This document shows positions 15,572-26,300 of a DNA stretch of 64,000 nt, piece by piece. The stretch is taken from NCBI GenBank assembly GCA_016218825.1, contig JACRCV010000041.1:59105-123104 (forward strand). The letters are read 5' to 3'. The DNA comes from Deltaproteobacteria bacterium (GTDB lineage: Bacteria > Myxococcota > XYA12-FULL-58-9). Both the position numbers and the translations under genes were made by a program. The notes under the pieces are model-generated. The model was given only the letters and a program-made list of their open reading frames with translations. It was not told the origin of the DNA and searched no databases. How positions within the stretch are numbered: position 1 is the first letter of the stretch; every line of letters starts with the position of its first letter.

Positions 15572-17377
15572 ATGCCTCGGTCATGGATGGGACTCGTCTG
15601 TGCAGTGTCGGTCTGTGGATGCGCGGACCAGTCCACCGTCGAGACCGACGTCGTCCCGCCGTTCTCGGACGCCACGTCGAGAGAGACCACGTCGCCTCGG
15701 GCCTTGGAGATCGTGCCGGCCAACCTGGGGACCGGTGTGTCGTTCAACGCGGCGGACGCTACGCCGCCAACAGTGGTGTCGCGTGCGCCGACGGGCGCGC
15801 GGGTGTCTACGGCTGCGGCGATCACCGTGAAGCTCGACGAGGCGATTGCGCCGGCGAGCGTGGTGGCGAACGCCAGCTTCACCATCACCCCGCCGGTGGC
15901 GGGAACGCTCACGGTGACCGGCGACACGATCACGATGGTGCCGGCAGAGCTCATCGGCGACACGACCTACACCGTGTCGATCACGACCGACGTCACTGAC
16001 CTGGCGGGCAACGCCCTCGCCGCCCCTGAGACCTGGTCGTTCTCCACCGCCACCTTCGTCCCGACCGGCTGCACCCGGGTTGGCGACGCCTGGCAGAACG
16101 AGCTGTATGCACCTCATAGCGGGACCTTCTACGTCAAGTTCGACGCGATGCCCGCGGCGGTCGGGATTGACGGCGTGGTCGGCGCGTCATTCGGGCCGGC
16201 GGCCGCGGACAAGGGCCTCGCGGTCGTCGCGCGCTTCAACGCCAGCGGCACCATCGACGTCCGGGACCGGGATGTCTATACCGCGGACAGCGCCATCGCC
16301 TACACCGCGGGGACGATGTACCACTTCAAGCTCAAGGTGGATCTGTTCGCGCATCGCTACAACGTGTACGTGAGGCCGGAGGGAGGATCCGAACGCACGG
16401 TCGGCACCGGCCTCGCCTTCCCCAGGGCGTTCGACGGCCTATTGGAGCTCAACAACCTCGGGATGCACGCGAGCACCGGCGCGCTCGACGTCTGCGACGT
16501 GACGGTCGTGCCGGCACCGACGGGGGCGAAGCTTCTGTTCCAGACCCGCTACGAGGGCAGTACGAACCCCGTCGACACCGTGCTCTCCGACATCTACGGA
16601 ACCGACGAATCCGTCGGCCCGCCCAATGCATGGGCCAAGCTCAACGGCTTTGGCTTTGCGGTGAACTACGTCTGCGGCAGCGACGCTGACCGCTGGGCCC
16701 GCATCGTCGACGATCCCACGCGCCCCGACAATCGGGTGCTGGCTTTCTGGTTGCGTGACACGGAGTACGACGAGTCCAATTCCCGGGTCGAAGCGGATTT
16801 CTTGGAGGGCCGACCCGAGGCGCGGTTCCAGCGCGTCAGAATGTACCTGCATCCAGACATGCTCAAGTTGATTGGCTCCGGTCTCCAGGGCGATTGGTTC
16901 ATGTTCCAAGAATTCTGGATACGCCCCAATTGGACTGGCGAGCCCAATTCCTTTCGGATCAGCTTCAACCTCGCGCGCGGCGGACGAGACGGCAGCGAGC
17001 GGTTTCAGTGGATGGTAGACGCCAACGAATGTTGCGCCAACATCTCCGGGCAAGAGACCACCGAGTTCTGGAAAGTGGTCAACAAGGACGTCCCGGTTCC
17101 CATCGGCGAATGGTTCACTGCCGAGACCTATTACCGGATGGGTGATGCCGACCACGGGCGAGTCACCTTCTCCATTCAACGTGACGGCGGTCCCAAACAG
17201 ACGGTTGTCGACGTCACCAACTGGACCTATCACCCGGAAGAGGGACCGGAGGGCGTCTACCTTTGGGCGGCTCAGAAGCTGTATGTACGCCCCGACAACG
17301 TGGACTATGTCCGCGACCGCGGAGGGGTTCTTCAGATCTACTGGGATGACTGGGAGCTCTGGGACGGGCTACCGTAG
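15572..17377 (+). CDS. Surface lipoprotein with SbsA-type Ig domain and jelly-roll-like domains
   Basis: This 601-residue protein starts at ATG 15572, well spaced from GAGAGAGAG; a GTG at 15566 is too close to it. The signal ends in VSVCGC (Cys17), a lipobox. Residues about 55-150 form a Big_5/SbsA Ig-like domain (TPPTVVSRAPTGARVS ... TYTVSITTDVTDLAGN). Residues about 170-310 look like a concanavalin-like lectin fold. The C-terminal 280 residues are Trp/Tyr-rich and resemble polysaccharide-lyase-type jelly rolls. GC content visibly drops in the last third compared with its neighbours. A carbohydrate-binding or carbohydrate-active role is an inference; no catalytic residues were identified. 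It converges with the next gene with only 12 bp between stops. Confidence 0.75.
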   Translation: MPRSWMGLVCAVSVCGCADQSTVETDVVPPFSDATSRETTSPRALEIVPANLGTGVSFNAADATPPTVVSRAPTGARVSTAAAITVKLDEAIAPASVVANASFTITPPVAGTLTVTGDTITMVPAELIGDTTYTVSITTDVTDLAGNALAAPETWSFSTATFVPTGCTRVGDAWQNELYAPHSGTFYVKFDAMPAAVGIDGVVGASFGPAAADKGLAVVARFNASGTIDVRDRDVYTADSAIAYTAGTMYHFKLKVDLFAHRYNVYVRPEGGSERTVGTGLAFPRAFDGLLELNNLGMHASTGALDVCDVTVVPAPTGAKLLFQTRYEGSTNPVDTVLSDIYGTDESVGPPNAWAKLNGFGFAVNYVCGSDADRWARIVDDPTRPDNRVLAFWLRDTEYDESNSRVEADFLEGRPEARFQRVRMYLHPDMLKLIGSGLQGDWFMFQEFWIRPNWTGEPNSFRISFNLARGGRDGSERFQWMVDANECCANISGQETTEFWKVVNKDVPVPIGEWFTAETYYRMGDADHGRVTFSIQRDGGPKQTVVDVTNWTYHPEEGPEGVYLWAAQKLYVRPDNVDYVRDRGGVLQIYWDDWELWDGLP

Positions 17378-17389
17378 CGCGACCTCGCC

Positions 17390-18619
17390 CTACCAGAAAC
17401 ACGTGACCGCGCAGGCGGTGCCGGTGGCGGTGCCGACGGTCCGGTGGTGCCAGGTGCCGTTCGCGAGGCGGGTGACGCTGCATCTCGTGGTGGCCTCGTC
17501 GTCATCGACCGTCGTCAGCGCGCAGAAGGTGGCGCCGTCCGAGCCGGGGATCTCGACCCAGGCCGGAACGTTCGTGAATGCGCGCGTGATGTACAAGTGC
17601 TTGCTCTCGACCTTGCCGTTGGCCCGGATCCTGAAGGCCGGGCCCGCGGTCGCTCCGAAGAGATTGAGCTCGCTCACCGCCGGGCCCGCGCCCGGGGTGT
17701 TGGTGAGCCTGATGCGCCAATGCAGGTGGGCGCCGACGGCGTACCAGTAGTTGGAAACTCCGGGGGTGACGCCGGCCATCGCCTGGGTCCAGGTCGAACC
17801 GGTGTCGGAGTATTCCACCAGGTAGACGCCGAGGTGGCCGACGTCCGCCGCGACGAGCTGGAGGCCGGTCACGACGGTCGCGGCGGTGAAGGTGATCTCC
17901 ACGTAGGCGCCGGCGGTCGCGGTGTTGGCCTCCCAGCCGACGTTGTCCAGGTAGTCATCGAGGAGCGCCGCGGCGTTGAAGCTGCTCATGCCGGCCTGGG
18001 TTATCCAGGCCGGGTCGAGCGTCAGCTGCTGGTCGTCGGCCTGCGCGCCCTGGATCACGACCGGCGCATCGGTGAATGGCTCGCCAGGGTCGCCCTTGGC
18101 GCCGACGCTCCCCTTGGCGCCCTTCTCGCCCTGGAGCACCGTGACCTGGGTGGTGCAGGCGCCGGCCTGGTTCATGACCGTGAGGATATACTGGCTGCCG
18201 GCGACGACGTCGGCCGGGAGCGCCACCTCCAGACGGGTGGAGGTCTGCTCGCCGCAGGCGAGAAGATCGACCTCGGGATGACCGGCGCCGCTCAAACGCA
18301 CGCTCGCACCGTCGAGGTTCTGGCCGACGAGCACGACGCTCGCGGTCGCGTTCAGGTGATGGGCGGCATGACCCGTGGCCCCGTCGGCGGTGCCGGTGCC
18401 GTCGACCCCGTCAACCTGCGGGACTATCCGGCAGTTGGCGCACGCTTGGCAAACATCGGCGATGCAGGCCTCGCCGGCGAGACAGGCGACGTCAACGTGG
18501 CAGACCCGTCGACAACCGCCGTCGACGAAGACCTCACCCGCCGGGCACGACGTGGAAGGAGAGCTCGAGTCACACGAGGATGTCAGGACGACGACGGCGG
18601 CGAACGCGAGTGTGCGCAT
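17390..18619 (-). CDS. Lipoprotein with TIG-like, collagen-like and discoidin-like segments
   Basis: This 409-residue protein begins with a signal peptide and lipobox LTSSC (Cys16). A Cys-rich region (25-63) follows, then an IPT/TIG-like beta-sandwich (about 90-163). Six Gly-X-Y triplets lie at 164-181, with Lys, Asp and Glu in X/Y as in bacterial collagen-like proteins. A discoidin (F5/8 type C)-like domain spans about 225-335 (AYVEITFTAATVVTGLQL ... HWRIRLTNT). The Cys-containing C-terminus ends ACAVTCFW. Domain content suggests an adhesive surface protein. The collagen stretch is short for a stable triple helix. It is transcribed alone on the minus strand. Confidence 0.78.
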   Translation of the reverse strand: MRTLAFAAVVVLTSSCDSSSPSTSCPAGEVFVDGGCRRVCHVDVACLAGEACIADVCQACANCRIVPQVDGVDGTGTADGATGHAAHHLNATASVVLVGQNLDGASVRLSGAGHPEVDLLACGEQTSTRLEVALPADVVAGSQYILTVMNQAGACTTQVTVLQGEKGAKGSVGAKGDPGEPFTDAPVVIQGAQADDQQLTLDPAWITQAGMSSFNAAALLDDYLDNVGWEANTATAGAYVEITFTAATVVTGLQLVAADVGHLGVYLVEYSDTGSTWTQAMAGVTPGVSNYWYAVGAHLHWRIRLTNTPGAGPAVSELNLFGATAGPAFRIRANGKVESKHLYITRAFTNVPAWVEIPGSDGATFCALTTVDDDEATTRCSVTRLANGTWHHRTVGTATGTACAVTCFW

Positions 18620-18792
18620 GTAAGCCTCCCTTCCATGCGTAGCACGCGCGCCCTCCGCCTCGCAAGGCGACTCCCGTTCGCGTAGGCCTGGAACAGTCGA
18701 CGCTCGCCGGATCCGCCTTCGCCGGCGGCTCTTGAGGACGCCCCGCCGCCAACCGGGCGCGACGGGGCGCGAGATCTCGTGGGACGGCGGTG

Positions 18793-20121
18793 CTAGTTGC
18801 CGTTGTAGCAGGGCATGGCGTCGCCACTACCGGTGCCGCGCTCACCGCCGCACAGCCACTGGTCGCAGCACTCCGCGGGGTAGGTGCCGTCGTTCGGCGC
18901 GCGGCAGACGCCGGCCGCGTCGATGAAGGCGCCGAAGCAGGGATCGGCGCAGCACTCGGCCGGGTAGACGCCGTCGTTGGGCGCGCGGCAGGTGCTGGTC
19001 TCGTCGAGCCAGGCGCCGGCACAGGGGTCGGCGTAGCTGCAGCTGCCGGCGGCGCAGACGTAGTCGTTGCCATAGAGGGCGACGCAGTCGGCGTCCACGG
19101 CGCACTCGGGCACGAGCTCGCAGCTCTCGGACAATACGTTGAAGGCGAGGTCCACCACGAAGGTGCACCGGTCGCGACCGTACTCGCTGGCGCAGGCGAG
19201 CTGGTCGCCGCTGCGGGTGCAGCGGAAGGTGCCGCTGTCGTCGACGCAGGCCTCGCTCTCGAGGCTGCCGTCGGCGCGCAGGACGATGTCGCACGAGGTG
19301 GTGCCGTCGCTGTAGACGCAGGCGAGCAGGCCGGCGTCGGTGGTCACGCAGTCCGGGGCGCCGTTTTGATCCCAGTCGCAATCCGACGCCACCAGCCCCC
19401 AGGCGAAGGCCACCGCGTAGGTCTCGCTGCAGGCGAGGTAGCCCGGGAAGTCGTAGTCGCACGTGGCGGTCTCGGCGTCGCCGACGCACTCCACGGTGCC
19501 GTCCGCCGAGGTGCAGCGCTCGGCCAGGAGGACGTTCGCGGCGTCGAAGGTGTAGGTGCACGCCCAGTAGCCGTCGTCGTAGGCGCAGGTGGTGGTGCCG
19601 TCGCCGTTGGCCACGCACTCCTCGCCCGGTTCCTGGTAGCAGCTCGACTCGACCAGCGCCCAGTCGCGGGTGAAGATCTCGACGCAGGCGCCGCCGTTCG
19701 GATCGGTGTAGGTGCAGGTGACGAGCTCCGCGGTGTAGGCACAGACGTAGGAGCCGTAGCCGTCGCAGCTCCAGGAGATGAGGTCACCGGCCGCGGTATA
19801 GACCTCGACGCAGGCGACGCCGTCGAAGTCGCAGCTGTAGGTGATCAAGCCGCCGGCGTCGACGCTCTCCACACACGAGTCGTCGTACGCGAGACCCGCC
19901 GACGCGTCTTGCGCCATCTCCAAAGGCATCGGCGCGTTCGGGCCGGCGCCGCCGTCACTCTCGAGGAAACGACCAGGGTGCGTCACGCTGCGGCTCTGCT
20001 CGACGACCCCAAACCCGGCCTCCCGCCCGCCGGTGTACCCTCGCGGCTTCTCCCCCGCATCACTGCAGGCCACCGCCCCACCCAACACGCCCAGAAACAC
20101 CAAACCCGTAACCCGCTTCAT
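18793..20121 (-). CDS. Secreted protein built of alternating cysteine-pair repeats
   Basis: This 442-residue protein starts at the second ATG (20121), 8 bp after GGAG; the ATG at 20127 is too close. The signal ends in GGAVACSD, a probable lipoprotein Cys. Residues about 65-330 contain at least five repeats of about 42 residues. Each alternates a long cysteine loop, such as CVEVYTAAGDLISWSC, with a short one, such as CAYTAELVTC. The C-terminus has two copies of CRAPNDGxYPAECC. I do not recognise the family; the regular Cys spacing suggests a disulfide-stapled beta-meander. It is surface-exposed by inference. The repeat copy at 20303-20352 lies upstream. Confidence 0.75.
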   Translation of the reverse strand: MKRVTGLVFLGVLGGAVACSDAGEKPRGYTGGREAGFGVVEQSRSVTHPGRFLESDGGAGPNAPMPLEMAQDASAGLAYDDSCVESVDAGGLITYSCDFDGVACVEVYTAAGDLISWSCDGYGSYVCAYTAELVTCTYTDPNGGACVEIFTRDWALVESSCYQEPGEECVANGDGTTTCAYDDGYWACTYTFDAANVLLAERCTSADGTVECVGDAETATCDYDFPGYLACSETYAVAFAWGLVASDCDWDQNGAPDCVTTDAGLLACVYSDGTTSCDIVLRADGSLESEACVDDSGTFRCTRSGDQLACASEYGRDRCTFVVDLAFNVLSESCELVPECAVDADCVALYGNDYVCAAGSCSYADPCAGAWLDETSTCRAPNDGVYPAECCADPCFGAFIDAAGVCRAPNDGTYPAECCDQWLCGGERGTGSGDAMPCYNGN

Positions 20122-20383
20122 TGTCATTCTCCTTGCCACGGAAGCCTCTCGAGCTTCCCCGGTTTTGCGCGTACCCCACGCTATTCGCGGCGCCCAATAA
20201 GCAAGGCGGGTGCCATGAGCCACGTGCCGTTTTTCTATTAGATACAAGGCATAGGATGGTCGGGTGTAAACCAATGGAAACAGTTGTTGACGTGTGGAGG
20301 CAGCACTTGGCGCCGTCTTCTCGGCGGCGGGCGGTCCCCCGTGAACGGTAACCCCTGAGCGCGCCCTTGCCGAAGTCGAAACC
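20122..20383. repeat. Intergenic region with repeat copy 2 (20303-20352)
   Basis: The 262 bp between two minus-strand genes contain no gene. At 20303-20352 lies a 50-bp element beginning GCACTTGG and ending ACGGTAAC. Its 3' 37 bp (20316-20352) match 11316-11351 with one indel. Confidence 0.7.
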
Positions 20384-23300
20384 TTACCAACGCACCACGA
20401 AGGGATGGCCGACCACGGGCGCACCTTGCACCAGGATGAACCGGCCCGGGCCGCCGTCGATGCTCATGTCGTCATTCCCCGCGACGGATACCTGGACGCG
20501 TACGTCACCCACGTCGAAACCTACGCGGCCACAGGCCCACGCGGCGACGGCGACGAGCGCCAGGGCGAGCGCCAGGCGCGACCACCGCCGCCGGCGAACC
20601 GCGAGCGCACCCGCCAAGCCCAGGATCCACGGCGCCGCGAAGGCGCCGGCCGCGAGCCCGCCGGGCTGACGAGCCAGCTCCAGCGCGACCAACCAGTGCG
20701 TCGTGCTCGCCGGCGCCAGCGCAACGGCGAAGCTCGCGAAGCTCACCCGCGGCGATTCGCCGGCATCGAGCCCGGCCGCGGCCACCGGCTCACTCCCGGC
20801 GTCAATCCGGCCGTCCCCGTCTCCGTCCAAGTACAACGAGAAGCGCGGCTCGAAGTGGGGCGACCCCCGGTCGAGCCCGACCACCTCCAGCGACAACCCG
20901 CTCAGGGTGCCGGCCAAGGCGTCGTTCGCCAGATCGAGAGCCAGCACGGGTCCCCCCGACGCGCCCGTGATGAGCGCGCCCTCGGGGCTCGCCCGGCCGA
21001 GCGCCACGTGAGCGGCGCTGTAGATGCAGGTCACGTCGCCGCCGCACGGCCCGACGGTCGCACAGGTCGCCGGTTGATGCTGGCAACGATGCTCCGCCGT
21101 GCATTCGTCGTACGAGCATGAATCGCCGTCGTCGCAGTCGGCGTTCGCCTCGCAGCACCCGACCTGCCAAACCCGCGAGCACACCCCCGTGGCGACGTCG
21201 CAGCCGGTGTCGGTGCACACGCCCGCGTCGGCGCAGTCGGCCGCGCTGCGACAGCAGAGCGCGGGCGTCTCGTAGGTACAACGATCCTGGTTGCAGCCGC
21301 CGACCAGGCACGCCGAGCCGGGGTCGCAGTCGCTGTCCGAAGAGCAACACAGCGAAATCCCGCTCGCCTCGCACGTGCCGCTCCGCGGGCTGCAGACCAC
21401 GATGTCACAGGCGTCGGCGGGCGGCGGACACGACGTGGTCAGCTGAACCTCCTCGTCGATGAACCCGTCGCAATCGTCGTCCTGGCCGTCACAGGCGGCG
21501 TCGTCCGCCGCCGGCAAGCCGGGTGAGCAGCTCTGCTGCAGGACGCCCGCCACGCACGCGCTCGTGCCCGTCCGGGTGCACGCCCCGACCCCGCAGCTCG
21601 TGGGTTGCGGTACGTACTCGTCGTCCGCCGCGCCGTCGCAGTCGTCGTCGACGCCGTCGCAGTCATCGTCGGCGCCGGACGGCACGCAGGCGGCCCCAAA
21701 GCGGTTCTCCCAAGCGACCTCGAGATTGCTCCACCGGTCGTTGCCGCGGCCGCCGGCGTCGACGCAGGCGATGGCGTAGGCGTAGGAGGTCTGGTCACTC
21801 GTGGCGCCGCTGAAGGTGCACGAAGTGGCCGAGCTGCACGCGCTCACCATCGCGGCGTAGCCCAGGTCGGCGCTCGCCCAACGGCAGGCGACCGCCCCCG
21901 GCGCCGTGAACACCACCACCGTACGGTTTGGCGCGTCGTCGCTGGCGTCGACATAGGGCGCGCTCGCATCGCCGGCGACCGAGACCACCGTGAAGGGCCC
22001 GGGAGCGCTCGCGACGTCGACGAGATCGGCGTTGGTGGCGAAGGTCGACGTCGCCGAGGGCCCACCGAAGTAGGTGTCGACCACCGTGCACTCGAAGTCG
22101 TAGCCGCCGGCGGGGTACGTGGTCGGCACCTGCCAGGCGATCGTGGCGGTGTACGGGTTCGCGCCGGCCACCGCCAACACGCCCGCGCCTACCGCGGCGT
22201 CGCAGGCCTCACCGTGACTCCGGGCCGCGCACAGGGTGACGAGCGTGGCGTCGTCGGGATGACGCGCCTTGATGGTCACGTCGAACGAGGCCGGCGGGGG
22301 CATGTCCGGGTCCGAGAAGGTGCACGCCACCCTCAAAGCCGAGCCGAGGGCCACGGCCGACAGGCTGTCACCGAGCTCCCCGGCGCCGTCGCCCCGGGTG
22401 AGCGTGTCCCCCTGCCCGAGTTGGCCGTAGGAGTTCCCCCCCCAACACTTTACCGACCCGTCGTCGAGCACCGCGCAAGCGTTGTTGCCTCGCGACACGG
22501 TGTCGTTACCTCCGGCCACGATCTTGGTCGCGGTGCGACCCGTGCCCAGGCTCACGGGCAACAGGTTGTCGCCCAGCTCGCCGGGGGCGTCGCCCAGGTT
22601 GCCCGTGGCCCCCTGCCCGAGCTCACCGTAGGCATTGAAGCCCCAGCACTTCACCGTCCCGTCGTCGAGCAGGGCGCAGGTGTGGACGAACCCCACCGCG
22701 ATGGCGGTGACGGTCCGGCCGGCGCCGAGGCTCACGGGGAGCAGGGTGTCCCCCATCTCCCCGACCTGGTCGCCCCGCGTGAGGACGTCCCCCTGCCCGA
22801 GCTGACCGTAGACACTGTCGCCCCAGCACTTCACGCTGCCGTCATCGAGCAAGGCGCACGTATGCAGCCCTCCCGCCGTCACGGCCGCGGCGGTGCGGCC
22901 GGCGCCGAGACTCACGGGGAGCAGGGTGTCCCCCATCTCCCCGGCCTGGTCGCCCCGCGTTAGGACGTCCCCCTGCCCGAGCTGTCCGCCGGCGTTGTCC
23001 CCCCAGCACTTGAGCGAGCCGTCATCGAGCGCGGCGCAGGTGTGTTCCCACCCGACCGCGACGGCGGTGGCGGTGCGGCCGGTGCCGAGACTCACGGGGA
23101 GGAGATTGTCCCCCATGTCCCCGGCGCCCCAGCCGCGGTCGACCGCGTCTCCCTGTCCGAGCTGCCCCGTGGCGTTGTCCCCCCAGCATTTCACCGCCCC
23201 GCCGTCGAGGAGGGCGCAGGTGTGCTCGCCCCCGGCCGCGACCGCGGTGGCAGTTCGACCCGCGCCGAGGTTCACGGGCGGCAGGTCGTCCCCCATCTCG

Positions 23301-26300
23301 CCCGCATGATCGCCGAGCTGGCGCGTGTTCCCCTGCCCGAGCTGGCCCGCGGTGTTGCCCCCCCAGCACTTCACCGACCCGTCGTCGAGCAGGACGCAGG
23401 TGTGGAAGATCCCCGCCGCGACGGCCGTGGCGGTGCGGCCGGTCCCCAGGCTGATGGGCCAAAGACGATCCCCGAGCTCGCCCGCGGCGTCGCCGCGCGT
23501 GGCCGTGTCTCCCTGGCCGAGTTGACCTTTGTCATTGAGGCCCCAGCACTTCACCCCTCCGTCTCCGAAGAGAGCGCAGACGTGGAACCCACCGATCGCA
23601 ACGCCGGTCGCCGCCAGCGTCGGGCGCGTCGTCTCGAAGGAGGAGACCGATGGGGTCACCCCCGCTCCGGTCGTCGGCGCCGGGCTGAAGTAGTTCCGCC
23701 AGTGCACGTTCAGGTTGCTCCATGCATCGCTGTCGTGGCCGCCGCCGTCGGTGCACGCCACGTAGGCGACGTAGGCCACGAGCTCGCTCGACGCCCCCGT
23801 GACCGCACACGAGGTGGCCGAGCTGCACGCGTTGACCATCGCCGCGTAGGGGACGTCGGTGAGAGCCCAGCGGCAGGCCGCGGCCCCAGGCGCCGAGAAG
23901 AGCAGCGTGGTGACGTTCGGCGCCTCGTCGGCGTTGTCGACGTAGGGCGGGCTCACGTCACCGGCCACCGAGGTGATCGCGAAGGGGCCCGGGGGACCGG
24001 CGCCCACGGCGACCAGGTCGAGGTTCGCGCCGAAGCTCGACGTGCCGGCGGCGCCGCCGAAGAGGGCTTCGGCCGCGCTGCACTCGAAGTCGTAGGCACC
24101 CGCGGGAAAGGCGACCGGCACGTTCCAGCCCACGGTCGCCGTGTACGGATTGCTCCCGGCCACGACCAGCACGCCCGCGCCGACCCCGGCATCGCAGGCC
24201 TCGCCGTGGCTCGCGGCGGCGCACAGGGTGATCACGGTCGCGTCGTCGGGCTGGCGCGCCGCGATGGTCACGTCGAAGGCGGCGACCGGCGGCGCATCCG
24301 GGTCGGAGAAGCTGCACGCCACCCTGAGGATCGAGCCCACGGCCACCGGCGGCAGGTCGTCGCCGAGCTCGCCGGCGCCGTCACCGCGGTCGGCATTGTC
24401 CCCCTGACCGAGCTGACCGACGATGTTCCGCCCCCAGCACTTCAGGGTGCCGTCGTCGAGCACCGCGCAGACGTGCGCCCCCCCCGCCTCGACGGCCGTG
24501 GCGGTGCGGCCGGCACCGAGATCCACGGGCAGCAGGTTGTCGCCCATGTCCCCGGGGACCCAGCCGCGGGTGATCTTGTCTCCCTGGCCGAGTTGACCGT
24601 AGGTGTTGAGGCCCCAACACTTCACCGCGCCGTCGTCGAGCAAACCGCAAGTGTAGTGGCTCCCGACCGTGACGGCGGTGACGAGGCGCGCCGTGCCAAG
24701 GCGCACCGGCGCCAGGCTGTCCCCCATCTCGCCGGGGTCGTCGCCACGCCATTCGGCGTCACCCTGCCCCAGGTCGGCGTAGAGGTTGTATCCCCAGCAC
24801 TTCGCCGCCCCGTCGTCGAGAACGGCGCACGTATGCCAGTACGCCGCGGTGACGGCGGTGGCGGTGCGGCCGGTCCCGAGGCCCACGGGCGACAGGTTGT
24901 CGCCCATCTGGCCGACGTTGTCGCCGCGCTGGGCGCTGTCTCCCTGCCCGAGCTGACCGGCAATGTTGCCTCCCCAGCACTTCACCGCACCGTTGTCGAG
25001 CACGGCGCAGGTGTGATCCTCGCCGGCGGCAACGTCGATCGCCGTCCGACCGGCACCCAGGCTCACCGGCAGCAGGTTGTCGCCCATCGTCGCGGCGCCT
25101 TGGCCGCGATGGAAGCCATCCTCCAGTCCGAGCTGACCATTGTCGTTGCGGCCCCAGCACTTCAGCGCCCCGCCCTCGAGCAGGGCGCAGACGTGCCAGC
25201 TCCCGGCGACGATGGCCGTTGCCCGGCGGCCGATGCCGAGGGCGACCGGCAACAGGCTGTCACCCATCTCCTCGACGTTGTCCCCCCTTCGCGCCGTGTC
25301 TCCCTGTCCGAGCTGGCCGTAGGCGTTGCCCCCCCAGCACTTCACCGACCCTTCATCGAGCAGGGCGCAGGTATAGTCTGACCCCGCGGCAACGGCGATC
25401 GCGCTGCGATCGGTCCCCAGGCTCACGGGCAGCAGGCTCTCGCCCGACTCTCCGGGGTTGTCACCGCGGGTCGTGGTGTCTCCTTGCCCGAGCGCTCCGG
25501 TCGCATTGGCGCCAAAGCAGGCCACCGAGCCGTCAGCGAAGACGGCGCAGGTGTGCGAGCCGCCCGCGGTCACGGCCTTGACCCGTCGTGCTGGTGCGGG
25601 CGCCGCCACCGCCGGCACCGAGGTGCTCACCCGCGCGACCACCGTCGGCAGGACGAGCGCGCCGGTGACCACGATCCGCACATAGTCGAAATGCACCGCG
25701 TTCGCGGCGCCGCCGTCGTTGTTGACGAAGCGGAGGTCGAGGTTGGCGATCTGGGCTCTGCTCGTGACTCCGGCCGCGAACAGGTCGAACGTCAGATCCG
25801 GGCTGAACGAGAGGATGTCGGCGGGGACGATGGAGGTGGCCACGAAGCCGGCGCCGTTGTCGTACTCCACCGCGCTGGTACCGGTGAAGCCGTTCTCGGC
25901 TCCGTACTGCAGGTGGAGCACGACGCCCGTGATCGTGGCGCCGGCGGGGATTGTCGACACGTCGAAGGTGTCGATCTGCGCCGTGTTGTTGCGGCCGACC
26001 GTGTACACGTTGTCGGTCGTCGAGACGGCGCTGAGCGTGTCCGGGTTGTCGAGCACGGAATCGTCCGCGAGCAGTCCGGCCAACGCGTCGGCCGTATCGT
26101 CGGCTGCCGCCAGGGACGCCGGCACGATGACCAACGACAGCGCCTGGCTCGTTACCAGGGTCGCAGCGGTGAGCTCGACCTTGTCGTCGCGGCGGCACGA
26201 GGCCGCGAGGCCGCCGAAGACGACACCCAGGGCGGCAGCGAGACCGGCACACGAGCACGTCCATCGCCGGGGGCAGACGAGCTTGCAGGCCAAGAGCGGT

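Noticed and set aside
21605..25381. Plus-strand frames of several hundred codons across the RCC1 gene
   Set aside because: They repeat with the same 180-bp period as the RCC1 repeats on the other strand, so they are shadows.
22300..25590. Regular 180-bp repeats that could suggest a CRISPR-like or satellite array
   Set aside because: The repeats are coding, in frame, 60 codons long and match RCC1; there are no unique spacers.
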